A stretch of 64,000 nt of DNA from Nageia nagi (GCA_050084985.1 JBITNC010000001.1:157976001-158040000), one strand, 5' to 3'. Shown: positions 47,670 to 58,871, counted from the stretch's first letter. Notes: generated by a model not told the origin, from the letters alone. Numbers and translations: made by a program.

Positions 47670-48400
47670 CTTATGGAAAGGTGAGATCTTTTTTTGTTGG
47701 TAATAATGATGGCAAATCCTCCATAGTAAGATCAACAATATCAACTTATCCTAAGGGCTAAACCTATAACACATCATGACAATTAACCTCTTATCCAAAA
47801 TAAGCATATAAGAGGCATGATATTTTTCATTAGATTTGGGCAATTCTGAATGTGCCCCCAAGTATTCAAGCAAATCATCATCAGTATGGAAACATTCAAA
47901 GGTAAGAGGCAAGCTATGATCAATCCACATATCCTCATAAATCTCATCAGATAATTCTATCACATTATATGTTTTGATAAACTATATGGGACCCCATTTT
48001 TGTTTGACTTATCCATCACTACCTAGACCTATCTTAGTAAGCTGTGTTTTTGGAAAAATAGAAAAATCAAACATACCTTGCTTAATTTTACCTAACCTCC
48101 TCCCTTGTACTTGCAATTGTTAATCATATATTTTTGAACAATAATGGAAGGAAAATTTTTACCTAATTCAAAAGACATGGGTATATCACCTTCAGAAGAT
48201 TGGTTCATCATTTCAAATAAAATAGAGCTAGAAGGGTCACTAAAATTATTATTTGATAGTGCTGGTACCTTGTATGCAGAATAGCATGGCATTGGCATCC
48301 TAAAATTGCTAATATTTGAGGCTATCCAAAGTCTTTAATAGATTCAAATAAGTTTGTATCATCTATTTTGTAAGTTCCCATACCTATTTCTATGATTTGT
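47670..48400 (-). pseudogene. Element D protease-RT linker region
   Basis: Two open pieces, 48298-48092 (MPMPCYSAYKVPAL opening, then SSEGDIPMSFELGKNFPSI) and 47963-47751 (IELSDEIYEDMWIDHSLPL, acidic). The same order occurs in C. No catalytic domain is recognised. The bipartite motif encodes the first residues of the upstream piece. Confidence 0.65.
48256..48300 (-). repeat. Bipartite motif, D protease-RT junction
   Basis: Minus strand GATGCCAATGCCATGC and GGTACCAGCACTATC halves. Confidence 0.6.
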
Positions 48401-48402
48401 AC

Positions 48403-48880
48403 CTATGTATCTATATGTGCCCCTAGTGTGGGATCATCTAAGGGTTCTATTTCAAAAAGTGGTGGAATGAAGGCCATCTCTTTAAAGTTAGCAGCATTGC
48501 ATAGTGCATAGGGCTCAAGATTAGCTAAGATTGTATGTACTTCTCTTTGGAATTCAAACTTCAACCTAGCATGTAATGTAGAAGGGATAGCTTCCATATC
48601 ATGAATCCAAGGTTTTCCTAAAAGCATGTTATAAGATAACTTGGAATCAACTACCTAAAACTTGGCTAGAATAGTTCTAACTCCTATGGTAATCATGATG
48701 GTGGCTATGCCTATTGGTTTCTTAGAACTATCATATGATCTAATTTTGAAAGTAATCTCTTCTAATGGAGGGATTATTACATTATTTTCATGTAATTGAA
48801 TAAAAAAATGGTTAGAATATACATTCAGAGCTGAGCCATTATCTACCATGGTCCTTTTGAATTCCATTCATCTACCATAG
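48403..48880 (-). pseudogene. Element D aspartic protease
   Basis: MVDNGSALNVY (near 48849-48817) is the active site with DNGS, then IIPPLEEITFKIRSYDSS, and after a stop MLLGKPWIHDMEAIPSTLH from 48627, matching the flap and helix of retropepsins. A single stop near 48655 separates the halves in a similar frame. The enzyme would process the polyprotein. Confidence 0.82.
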
Positions 48881-50000
48881 AGGTGATATATAAAGTTATA
48901 CACTCATATAGTAGTTCTTGGTTGATTATTTCAGACTTATGAAAGGAGATATTGTCACTTTCCCTAAGAGTTTGGAGCTTCTCAAAAAATTTAGCTGCTG
49001 AAATATTAGTAGGAATAGTTTCATTCTTAAATAAATTATATAATACATCCCTATGAGTTACAGAAGTAGAAATGAGATCATACAAACTAATCTTAGAGGG
49101 TGTACTTTTCAATTAATCTATCATACTATAAACTTTAAGATCAGGTGGGATACTTACTTATTTAGTGGTAACTAGATTTGGAACATTACATGGACACCCT
49201 CTTCACAAGTTAGCACACACCTCTTTGACCATTGTGACCACATTAACAACATTTTCTTGTTTAACAAGACTTTCATCAATCTTGTACCTTTTTTATTCTA
49301 TGAAGGCTATAATAGTTGCTTCCAATGTTTTGCAAAAGTTTGTAGCATGCCCTTTTCATTAATGATAAGCACAATATGCCTCAAAGTGTCCCAAAGGGGT
49401 ATCATTATCAACTTTTTCAAGTGGGTGGAGACCTTTCTTCATTAAGTCCCTCAAAAGAATCCTTGGTGGGATTGGAAATGTGTAGTTGTTCTCTTTTAAG
49501 GAATTAAATCTTTGTGCCTTTAGAGGAGTCTTGGGTCTATTTGCCATATTAATCAGTTTCTCCTCTTTCTTGGCATATGATTTCCTATTATCTTTGAAAA
49601 AATTGTTAGGTGCATATTTAAGTTCTCTTATAGATAATAAAACTTTCTCTTTTTGAAACTAGAGTACTAAATACAACATCCTTAGCACTAGAAGCATGCA
49701 ATTGAAGTAGAGGAATAATAGATTCATGAAATATGCCACAAATTTCATATTCATCTAATTTAACTCAACTAGTTTGCCATACCTTTTTGAAACGTAAGAC
49801 ATGCTTCTCTATGGTTTCATTGTTTGCTTGATGAAGTGCACATAATTTCAATATATTTTTGTTCTTTAATATTATGCTTGTATTGACCTATAAATATGCA
49901 AACTAAAGTTTTGAAGGAATCAATAGACTTACCCAGTAAAAAGTAGAACCACTAAGTAGCATCACCTTTTAGACTCTTTGGAAAGAAATTAGCTATTAAT
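48881..50000 (-). pseudogene. Element D gag, 3' part (cut by E)
   Basis: From 50000 down: ANFFPKSLKGDAT-stop-WFY is the gag core, then FKKVW near 49795, LRDLMKKGLHPLEKV...HFEAYCAYH at 49547-49359 (knuckle-like block), and STPSKISLYDLISTSVTHRDVLYNLF at 49112-48990. The order matches gag of C. The 5' part lies at 58423-58690, beyond the inserted E. Confidence 0.85.
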
Positions 50001-50061
50001 TGTTGGAATGTATAATGCATTATTGTAAAGGATTTGTAATAATATTCTATGTAAGTTAACT

Positions 50062-50096
50062 AATACTTAAGGGTATCATTTGATACCTTAAGTATT
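50062..50096. repeat. LTR palindrome of E
   Basis: AATACTTAAGG and CCTTAAGTATT arms with TATCA/TGATA inside; a 15-base stem with one extra G. Also present in the right LTR near 57998-58029. Confidence 0.85.
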
Positions 50097-50221
50097 TAAG
50101 TGAATATGATAATGTAACTTATCCTACACTCCATGTCATGAGCTTGCCCCTTGGGTAAAAGGATGTGCATGTCATGCTTTTATACATTGGATAAAAGGAT
50201 GATCCAAAGAGGTATTTGGCC

Positions 50222-50229
50222 TATAAATA
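50222..50229 (+). promoter_or_regulatory. TATA box candidate in E LTR
   Basis: TATAAATA after GGCC; repeated at 58156-58163 in the right LTR. Confidence 0.65.
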
Positions 50230-51034
50230 GAAGGCTTCCTCTTTGAAATTATACATCAATTTGTGGAGTAAAGCTATGCTATAGGTTAGTATTTAGGAGG
50301 ATTGTAAGAGTTTATATTTGTTAAGGAGTGAGATCTAGTTAGTGGATGTACTCCTAGTTGGAGGAACCACTTACATCTTGAGTTATCTTTATGAGATTGC
50401 TTTGCGAGTTATTTAGATGTTATTTATGAAAGCTCTTATTCAACAATTTGGTGATCTTCATTCCTCATTCTACACCTCATCTCTTCATTTCATTATTGAG
50501 GTAAAACCAAGAGAAGGTATAAATTCTTTCCCTCTTAGTTATTATTTTGTTGTATCATACTACTAACATATTATTTACTACATGTAAGTTCTTTTGAACA
50601 TAATATGGCTAACAAAATTGCAATTTATTTTTGATTTGATGCTAACCTCCTATGATTACTTACAATTTTTTAATTGCTTCAATTTTTTTAAGAGGTTATT
50701 ATATAAAATTTGTGTAATATTACAAAAATAATACTATTTTGAAATATTACATAATATTCCAAAAAAATTATTAATTAAGAAATATGATGCAAATTTTAAG
50801 TACTAATTTTTTTTTAGGATGCATTTTTTAATGTTTCTACATTTTTTTTTAAAAAAAAGTGGAGCTTAGTGTACAAATTGCAATATTTCATAATTACTTT
50901 TCCTTTAAAATTATTTTTAAAAAAATGAGTTGTAATTTTATTTTTTACAAAATATATATGTATACTTTTATTGCAAGTTCTTGTAAGGAATGGGTTGATT
51001 TTTTCTAATAAAAGATAGGAAATTTCAGTCTTTA

Positions 51035-51695
51035 GGGGGTTGTTTGCCTTAGTGGCCCTTGTAGCCTAGTCATTGCCTTGAAAAGACTTTCATAGCCTTT
51101 GAAAAGGACCTTGTGGGTTAGCGAAAACCCCTCACTCTATTAGCTCTCCTCATCCAACTCTACCTCACCGCTAACTATGCTCTACCACTCCCTAGTAAAA
51201 ACCCCCAATCTATGCTCACATGGTTGGCAGCCACCAACTTACTCCTCATAGCTTCGTGCCTTAGGAAGACCTCTACTTGATGAGCCACTATCCTGCTTCT
51301 CACCCTCCCGTAGCTGCAATTGCACCTCTCTCATGGCTATGCCATGTGCACCTCCAACTCCTCATAGGAAAAGTTTGGTTCATCCCCTTTATGCTCAGTT
51401 GTGCACTCACCTCTATCTCTTAGAACTTTATGAACCTTTTTTTGGTTGAGCCAAATCTCCTCCTCCACCTTGGTCGCCCATAGGTTCAAGCTATCTTGAG
51501 TTTCACCCTCCTCTTCCTCGATTGGCCTAAGCATTGCCCTCTTCACTTCACCTTCCCTTGCAATGCAGAAGCGATGCCTCCCACTTCGCTCTCCTCCATC
51601 ATGACCTCTCTTTGTCCTTCTCCTCACTATGTGGCCCTCTCAACCTTTTTGTTTTTGGCTCCATTTAAAAAAAAAATTATGTGCCCCATCTACTT
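51035..51695 (-). other. GC-rich block in E leader, possible captured host fragment
   Basis: About 660 bases near 50% GC in a ~70% AT surround, rich in CTC/CTT on the plus strand. On the minus strand, 51627-51337 is open for 96 codons (Arg/Glu-rich, no known domain); reading on, stops and a frame change appear. The sharp composition change suggests sequence captured from elsewhere. Function unknown. Confidence 0.45.
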
Positions 51696-52229
51696 TTAGT
51701 TAGACTAATTTATTTTTTCTTAGCTTCCATGCTTACTCAATACACTTAGGGGTCATCATTTTAATTTTTTTTGCTCCTAAAAGTATTAAATTATATACTA
51801 AGAAGTACTCCCCATTTAATTCTATCTTGCCATCATAGAATCTAACTTAGAGTGAAGTATGGGCAAATTCTAAGCATTAAATGTCTTACAAGTAGATAAG
51901 TAATATTTTATTAAGTAAAATGGAGGATTTTTTGAATTGGTAAGTATGGCAATTTTTTAGGCAAAATGTTTAAAGTATAAACTTGGCACTTCTCAAATTA
52001 ACTAAGCATGCTATTTCCTTAAGATCAATTTTAAGTAAAAGGGGGAAAAATTACTTCTTTAATGCCATTAAGGGAAAATATAGTGTATTTACTTAAAATT
52101 AGAATGGATATATACTTAGAATTTTTTTTAGCATGCAAAATACTTTTAAGGATAAAGTATTAAGTTAAGCCAAGTATGCTATCTTTAGGGGTACAACTTT
52201 AAGTTAAAAAAAAGGAATTTGTATGAATT

Positions 52230-52430
52230 TTTTACTTAAAGTTTAATGCATGCATAATTTTTAAGTTAATGCTTAAAGCTTAAATTTTAAGTTAATGCTT
52301 ATTAATTTAAATTTAATGCATGTTTAGTACTTAAATAATGAGACATGCTTAGAACTTAAATTTTTTTTTTTTGGTGATGCATGCTTAAGGACTTAAAAAT
52401 TTTAAGTTAGATGCTTAAGTTATGATGCAA
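52230..52430. repeat. Diverged short tandem tract in E leader
   Basis: TTAAGTTAATGC, CTTAAATTTTAAG and ATGCTTAA variants recur every 15-30 bases. Confidence 0.55.
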
Positions 52431-53261
52431 TCTACTTTCTTATGAAAGAATGGACTTGTACAAAATTATAATTGATGTAATGCTATCCTATAGGGGTTAG
52501 TAAACAAAACCCATTGTAAATTTAGGTTTCAAATCTTGAATGGATGATATTTTTACTTATGCTCTCTTACTTCATGTTTCACATTTTGATTTATTTGCTT
52601 ATGCAATTAAAAATATAAACATTGATATGAGCAACCCTCTAAAATGAATACATCCGCATGTACATTCTACAACATGACTTGTTTAGAGAGCCATGAGGTG
52701 AAGATAGGTGGATTGGAGCCTTTAAGTTCAATGATCCAAATGGTGAAAAGTTTATACTTCTCAATTGCCCCTAAGTCCTCTATTAGTTTGAACATAACTC
52801 CAATAGGTGGATAGGCATATGTGTAGTGATACCACATGTCTGCAAATCCATTCAAGGATTATCTTAATAACCTAGGAGAATAACTTAAAACTTAATCAAG
52901 ATTAATAATTTGGTTGATCCAATTTATGTCAACCTTGAAAAATAGTAGGTACTTCTCCTTATGAGAGTATAATACTAACTAAGGTGAACTACTTGAGGAT
53001 TGGTAGTATTTGGGCTCCTCTTGTGTGGGCATCCAGGTGAAGGCTTAATTTTTAAATAAGAAAACAAACCTTAATAATGTCACTCTACATCTATAATTCT
53101 TGGTGATGACAAAAGAATTTGGATACATGGGATGTATATTTGAGCTGTAAAATATTTGCATTTGTGAATCAAATCAAGCATGTCTTAGTTAATTAAATCT
53201 AACATGTAATGTTATTTATTGAACCACATGATTATTACTTTTTCACATCTTTACGTAGAAA

Positions 53262-54235
53262 ATGGGAGAATCCTTTTTGTCCAAATACATTCTTGATGGT
53301 TCCAACTTTGGTATTTGGGAACTTCGAATGAGAATTGAATTACAAGCAAGAAAGCTTTGGCAAATAGTGAATGTGGAATTTATACCTCTTTTGATGAGAA
53401 AGTACTAGAGGCTTATAAGACAAAGAATGAGTTGGCAACTTCCATGATCTTCCATGCAATTTCAGATGATGTGCTCCTGATGATTTTCTCTAACCTTGAT
53501 AAAAGAAGCTTGGGATAAACTTAAGCAAATCTACCTTAGTTCAAATTTTTTAAGAAGGTTTACCATTCTCCAAAAGTTGTTTCAATCTCATCAAGGGGAA
53601 GATGAAAATGTTATAATCTACTTAAATTGACCTAAGAACCTAACTTGTTGCTTATGGGTGCAATTAGATCAATGATGAGTTCATGGTCTTCATCATTCTT
53701 CAAAATCTTTCTTCAAAGTTTGAAAACTTTATGATAGTTATAGAAACAAAGCTTGATGATGATGAAGTATTCTCCTTTAAGAACTTTTCTAGGCTCCTTT
53801 TGAAGTATGAGATAACCTTTAATAAAAAGGTGTTGATTTCTTCTCCAAAGGATAATAATGTTGCTCTAGGAGCAATCAAAATTCCTTTCAAGAAGAAGTT
53901 CAACCATCATAAGAAATCTTATCTTTCTTCCTCCAAAAGGTTTGAGAAAAGAGGTAATGGTTATAACAACAAGAATAATAGTAATAATGGTAACAACAAA
54001 AATAGCAACAACAGTAATAGGAATAATGATAAAAATAACCACTTCAAGTGAAGAGATGGAAAAAGCAAAGCAAACAATCCATATCCTAGAGACAAGTTTG
54101 ATGGTAATTGTAATTATTATGGCATCCAAGGTTACAAAGAAATTGATTGCTACAAAAATAAAAGAAAGAAAAAGAATAAAGGTAATGGAAATGTAAATAA
54201 CTTCAAAGAAAAGAAGAATATTCAAGTTGGTTTTG
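53262..54235 (+). pseudogene. Element E gag, frameshifted
   Basis: The ATG at 53262 has an AAAATGGG context. The first 47 codons (SKYILDGSNFGIWELRMR...LWQIV) are the opening of copia gag (UBN2-like). A one-base frame change near 53380 leads to FDEKVLEAYKTKNELATSMI. From 53683 a clean stretch of 122 codons gives the C-terminal half (FIILQNLSSKFENFM...FKNFSRLLLKYE), then an Asn-rich run (54000-54045). A knuckle-like CNYYGIQGYKEIDCYK at about 54107-54155 has lost its His. The product would form particles and bind RNA. Confidence 0.82.
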
Positions 54236-54237
54236 TT

Positions 54238-54525
54238 GTGATGCTCTACTCTATGTCTCATACTTTTTCTTCTAATTGGATTGTTGACTCTAGTTGCACT
54301 AATCACCTATGTTTTGAAAAGAAAAAGTTTGAGAACTTTTACAAGTATAGAAAATATGTGGTTGTGATAGGTGATAAATCTACCCTTGAAGTGCAAAGAA
54401 TTGAGAGTATGTTGATTCATAAGAAGGTTCTTGATAATGTGCTCTATGTTCCTAAGCTTAGGATGAACCTTCTCTCTATGATCCAAATTACTAAAAAAGG
54501 GTACTCTTTTGAGATCGACTCTTAA
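54238..54525 (+). pseudogene. Element E aspartic protease
   Basis: Open for 95 codons. NWIVDSSCTNHLCFEKKKF at about 54277-54330 is the copia protease active site (usual D-S-G; here Gly is Ser). DNVLYVPKLRMNLLS at about 54433-54478 is the typical end. The lost Gly suggests inactivity. A stop at 54523 precedes the pre-integrase region. Confidence 0.85.
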
Positions 54526-54639
54526 TCTTGGTGCATTAAGAAAGGACTTACCATGTTGGTTAAAATATCAATGAAAGATAATATCTACATTATAGATTAA
54601 GTTACATCAAAGATATGTTTTGCTACAAGTGTGTGCTCT

Positions 54640-55330
54640 AGAGGTAATCTTTGGTAGCAATGTTTAGGACACCTTAACCATAAGATTATTCAAGTCATGA
54701 AAGATCAAGAACTTGTGGAAGGTTTGATTTCTATTTTTCTTTCAGTTGGTCTATGTGAGAAGTGCATTTTTGGTATGATGCATAGATAAAAGTTTGAAAA
54801 AGACAATACAACAAGAGCATCTCAACCTTTTCAACTTATGCACTCAGATTTGATGGGTCTATTTCAGACTAAATCACTTAGAGGAGCATCTTACATCTTG
54901 ACCTTCATTAATGACTTTAGTAGAATGACCTTTGGGTATATAATTGAGTATAAGGATCAAACCTTTGAAAGTTTTAAGGTTTTAAAGGCCTTTATTGAGA
55001 ATCAAACTAACTTTAAAGTCAAGATGTTGAGATCAGATAATGGGAGAGAATATAATAGCAATGAGTTTAATATTTATTACACTATGTATGGAATCAAGAG
55101 GTAGTTTATAATTCCATACACTCAGCAAAATGGTGTTACTAAAAAAAATAATAATTATGGAAATGGCTATATGCATGTTGGGTAACCTTCCTAATTTATT
55201 ACAGGGTGAAGCTATGAGCACTACTATTTACACTTTGAATAGGTGTTTCATAAAAGCTATTTAGGGTAAAACTTCTTTTGAGGCATGGTTAGAAAGAAAA
55301 CCTAACATTTCACATCTTAAGGTATTTAGT
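54640..55330 (+). pseudogene. Element E integrase
   Basis: The pre-integrase zinc region LGHLNHKIIQVMK and CEKCIFG lies at 54664-54775. The core at 54838-55104 has HSDLMG (first Asp near 54847) and LRSDNGREY (second Asp near 55034). The third block QQNGVTKKN (near 55120-55150) carries Lys where the catalytic Glu belongs, and the frame shifts there. Stops at 54787, 55102 and after. It would join cDNA to host DNA. Confidence 0.87.
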
Positions 55331-55389
55331 TGTGAAGCATTCTCCTACATTATTTTTGAGAAAAAAAAAAGTTGTACAAAAGAGATGAA

Positions 55390-56560
55390 AAATGCATCCT
55401 TATAGGTTATGACAATTAGTATAGAGGCTACAGGCTCTACTCTTCATCCTACAAAGTTGTGTTTATTTCAAATAATGTAAAGTTCAATGAACTTCATAAA
55501 GAATCTACTTCTAATGAGGATGTTTATGATCTAAAGGAATCTTCAATTGCACCTAACTGGTTAGATATTGATGTAGATAAGTCACCTTAGAAACAAAACT
55601 CTCCAACTCAAAGGGTAACTAGGAGAATGACCTTGAATAAATCTTTATTTACCAAGATTAACAACAAGCATGAGCCCTCAACCTTCAAAGAAGCTTCTAA
55701 AGATGAGTGCTGGATAGAAGTGATGAAAGTAAAGTATGAAGCACTTATAAAAAATAAAACTTGGGATTTGATTCCTTATCCTAATGAGAAGAATGTGATT
55801 GGTAATAAATGGATCTATAAGATCAAGTTCATTTCTATTGGAGATATTGAGAAATACAAGGTAAGGTTAGTAGCTAAATATTTTGCTTAGAAATACAATG
55901 TAGATTATGAAGAAACCTTTGCTCCTATGGCAAAGATGCTTAATATGATAATTATCCTTGCTCTTTTTGTAGTTCAAAGATGGAAAGTTTTTAACTTAAC
56001 ATCAAGAGGGCATTTCTCAATGGTGACTTAGATGTGAAAATCTTCATGAATTAACTAGAAGGGTTTATTATGGAAGGCAAAGAATCCTTTGTGTTCAAGG
56101 TAAAAAATTTATTATATGGACTTAAGCAAGGACCTAGATCCTAGTATAGGAAGATTTTAGGGTATTTTGCAAACATTGGTTTCTTCAAGTATTTTTCTAA
56201 CTCTGATCTATATGTGCTTAATCAGAAAAAAGATATGGTATTGATTCTCTTTTATGTGGATAATCTTTTGATAAAGATATGGTATTGATTCTCTTTTATG
56301 TGGATAATCTTCTGATAACTAAGAATAATGAAGAAATCATTCAAGAGTGCATATCCAAACTTAAGGTAACATTTGAAATGATTGATCTTGGTCTCTTGCA
56401 CTACTATTTTGAAATGCAAGTATACCAATATAAGGATTGTACTTATCTTAGTCAATCTAAGTATATATCAGACATCTTGCAAAAATTTGGAATGAAGGAG
56501 TGTAGATATTTTATGATCTTAGTTTCTCTTAGAATCATAATTTCTTTGAGCTCCAACTCT
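55390..56560 (+). pseudogene. Element E reverse transcriptase, with 44-bp internal duplication
   Basis: 55627-55890 carries ECW-type opening EASKDECWIEVMK, NKTWDLIPYP, GNKWIYKIK, YKVRLVAK. Further on are DYEETFAPMAKM, FLNGDLDVK-like text and a degraded LYGLKQ. The polymerase box FYVDNLLITK is at about 56288-56318, with Asn for the second Asp. A 44-bp tandem duplication (56231-56318) copies this box and shifts the frame. LLHYYFEMQVYQ and YISDILQKFGM follow. Confidence 0.88.
56231..56318 (+). repeat. 44-bp tandem duplication across the RT catalytic box
   Basis: AGATATGGTATTGATTCTCT begins at 56231 and again at 56275. Both copies run through TTTTATGTGGATAATCTT. 44 is not a multiple of three. 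Confidence 0.95.
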
Positions 56561-56569
56561 TAGTTGGTT

Positions 56570-57240
56570 GATGCTATAGCTTACAGGTAATTAATTGGTA
56601 GTCTTATGTATTTGACTATATCTAGGATAGATATTTTCTTTGCAATGAATCTAATGGCATAATTCATATAGAAACCATATGTTGAGCACCTCAATGTTGT
56701 TAAATAAATCTTGAGGTATGTTACAGAGACTAAGGATCTTGCTCTCAAGTATTCTAAGTTATCCGTGTTTGTTCTCTCTGGATTCTTAGATTATAACTAT
56801 GGAAAGATAGAGATGGTAACAAATTAACCTTTAGGTATATGTTTATCATTGGCTTAGGTGCTATCTCTTAGGCTTCCAAGAAGTAGCCTACTATTTCTCT
56901 TTCCACTATAAAAGTTGAATACCATACCATGTCTATTGCAGCCTAGAAAACCATTTGGCTAAGGCATCTTTTGAAAGAAATTAGGTATGAGCAAGGTGGC
57001 TCATGTTTGTTTTCTTTAGATAATTAGTAAGCTATTTCTTTGGCTAAGAATCCTATGTTCCATAAAAAAACAAAATATGTAAAAATCTAGGTCCATTTTA
57101 TCAGAGAAAAGGTTCTTGATGGAATCATACACTTAGAGTATTGTCCATCCACCTTGAACTTTGTTGATTTGTTCATGAAGCCCCTCCTAAAAGCTCAATT
57201 TTGTAAGCTTAAAGATGCTATCAACTTAGTGAAGTTGCCC
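56570..57240 (+). pseudogene. Element E RNase H, degenerate
   Basis: RT connection IGSLMYLT near 56595, RILRYVT-like text near 56710-56725, FLDYNYG (near 56783-56800) for the first Asp block, and the C-terminal pattern KYV...HFIREKVLDG (57076-57122) and KLKDAINLVKLPS (57208-57243). Stops are frequent. It ends the pol gene. Confidence 0.8.
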
Positions 57241-57933
57241 TCAAGGGGGAGTGAAGTTTGAATTTTTGTGTTGAATTTATGTTTATGATAACAACTTCAC
57301 CCCTAGGAGGATTTTATGTTGTATAGTGTTGATTTTGTTGTACAAATTTTTAGAGTAAAAAGATTGGCCAATCTAGCACTATTCAATTATCCATGTGTGA
57401 GAAAATCTTATGTGTCTTTTAGCACTATTCAATTATCCATATGTGAGGAACTCATATGTGCATGCTCTATTTTGTAATAATAATCAACACATATTTTATA
57501 TAAAGTATGTGACTATGAGTTTTGGCTTGGCATCTTCGTGATGACTTATAGTGCACCATTAATTAGTTCATGATGGCATTTATGTGATTCATCTATCCTA
57601 GTTGATATGAATATGATGCATCTAACTGATCTTATTATTTGAGCTACTTGTGACTTGCAGGTTTCTTTAAGATTATAGGTTACTTACTTTAGGTATGCAG
57701 GCTCTTAGAGACTCTTCATGACTTCTAGTTGGATGACTACTTCATGTACATTAAAACCGATTGTAGTTAATGATTGTATTTGGCAAAGTAATGAGTTTCA
57801 AACTATATCTTTCTTACTTCATAAATATGTAAAAAGTTCTCATCTCTATTATATCTATTTGGAGGAGAACTCTCTTACTTTCTCTCTTCCTTCTCTTTTA
57901 TTCGCTCTATCCCAATATTGCATTAAGGGGGAG
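57241..57933 (+). other. Element E 3' UTR with two purine tracts
   Basis: A first tract CAAGGGGGAGTGAAG (57242-57256) lies right after pol, and a second, TTAAGGGGGAG (57923-57933), directly before the 3' LTR. The 670 bases between are homologous to the 3' part of F. Confidence 0.75.
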
Positions 57934-58388
57934 TGTTGGAATGTATAATGCATTATTGTAAAAGCTCTGTAAGAATCTTCCATTGAAGTTCATTAAAACT
58001 TAAGGGTATCATTTGATACCTTAAGTATTTAAATAAATATGATAATATAACTTATCCTACACTCCATGTCATGAGTATTCCCCTTGGGTAAAAGGATGTG
58101 CATGTCATGCTTTTGTACATTGGATAAAAGGGTGATTCAAAGAGAGATTTTGGCCTATAAATAGAAGACCCCCCGCTTTGAGATCATACACCAATTTGTG
58201 GAGTAAAGCTATGCTCTAGGATAATGTTTAGAAGAAAAGTTTAGGAGAATTGTAAGAGTTCATATTTGTTAAGAAGTGAAATCTAGTTAATCAATGTACT
58301 CCTAGTTGGAAGAACCACTTACATCTTGAGTTATATTTGTGAGATTACTTTATGAGTTATTTAGATGTTATTTGTGAGCTTTTCATAT
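57934..58388 (+). repeat. Element E, 3' LTR
   Basis: Starts TGTTGGAATG; matches the left LTR to about 58388, then diverges. 34 unassigned bases follow before the D sequence resumes at 58423. Confidence 0.88.
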
Positions 58389-58422
58389 GATCTTGGTAGT
58401 ATAGGATTATTTTAGTTATATT

Positions 58423-58690
58423 TTAAATCTTTCATTAACCTCTCATTCAAACCCAGTTTCAACAAGCACTCCTCTTGAAAGTTAATCAGATGTTGCTTGG
58501 GATCTTGTTCATTGTTGAGCATCTCGAATTTGGGGGTCTTATGATCGGGTGGTAGGGGAAAATTATGGATGTCATCTATCAAGGGTGAAATGAAAATTCC
58601 CTCATAATCATTCGGATTAGGTGGTGTGGTATGAGATGAACTTCTTGTATTAGTCGAGCTAGAACCTGAATTGTTGTTCACAACAATCTC
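58423..58690 (-). pseudogene. Element D gag, 5' part
   Basis: On the minus strand the start MNNNSGSSSTNTRSS at 58681 opens a frame with PPDHKTPKFEMLNNEQDPKQHLINFQEECLLKL, matching FEMLSNDQD...HLISFQECLLKL in C. It breaks at the insertion of E; the rest is at 48881-50000. Serine/asparagine-rich start, then capsid region. Confidence 0.85.
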
Positions 58691-58857
58691 CCTTCATAAA
58701 TCCAAAATATTCATGTTCAAAGCCTGAAAAATGGCTATAATTTGATCCAAATTAACATCATTGGTGTCTTAAAGATAGGAATATACAGTGCTAGCATCCT
58801 GATCTTGATAAGAAGGGTTAGCATGATCTCACCTATAAGGCAAGATAAACTGAGTAG
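58691..58857 (-). other. Element D 5' UTR
   Basis: Short leader between primer site and gag, with a copy of the bipartite motif at 58787-58835. Confidence 0.65.
58787..58835 (-). repeat. Bipartite motif, D 5' UTR
   Basis: Minus strand ATCATGCTAACC and GGATGCTAGCACTGTA halves, diverged. Confidence 0.5.
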
Positions 58858-58869
58858 TCGGGTTCACCA
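58858..58869 (-). other. Element D, primer-binding site
   Basis: Minus strand TGGTGAACCCGA two bases after the 5' LTR; the least mutated copy of the site shared by A, C and D. Confidence 0.8.
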
Positions 58870-58871
58870 AA

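Larger units (their letters stand above)
50001..50445 (+). repeat. Element E, 5' LTR
   Basis: 445 bases from TGTTGGAATG to TTATTCAACA; TGTTG and CAACA are inverted ends. A palindrome lies at 50062-50096. Confidence 0.92.
50446..53261 (+). other. Element E leader, non-coding
   Basis: 2.8 kb between LTR and gag. A possible decayed primer site (TTTGGTGATCTTCA at 50447) follows the LTR. The leader holds a GC-rich block (51035-51695), a tract of diverged CTTAAATTTTAAGTTAATG units (52230-52430) and a 62-codon minus-strand frame at 52855-52667 without a recognised domain. Confidence 0.6.
50001..58422 (+). mobile_element. Element E, Ty1/copia retrotransposon inside D
   Basis: LTRs at 50001-50445 and 57934-~58388. 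Gene order gag, protease, integrase, RT, RNase H is the copia order. The D gag frame is cut between TTAAT (49996-50000) and TTAAA (58423-58427), four of five bases alike, which marks the insertion site. The last ~34 bases before 58423 do not match the left LTR and are unassigned. It has a 2.8-kb leader with a GC-rich block. All genes carry stops or frameshifts. It is the youngest layer of this nest. Confidence 0.9.

Noticed and set aside
51496-51699. Plus-strand open frame of 67 codons in the GC-rich block
   Set aside because: Low-complexity Ser/Pro/Leu translation of pyrimidine-rich DNA; the minus-strand frame is longer and less biased.
53866-54306. Minus-strand open frame of 146 codons
   Set aside because: Antisense shadow of the Asn-rich gag C-terminus of E; Ile/Val-rich low complexity.
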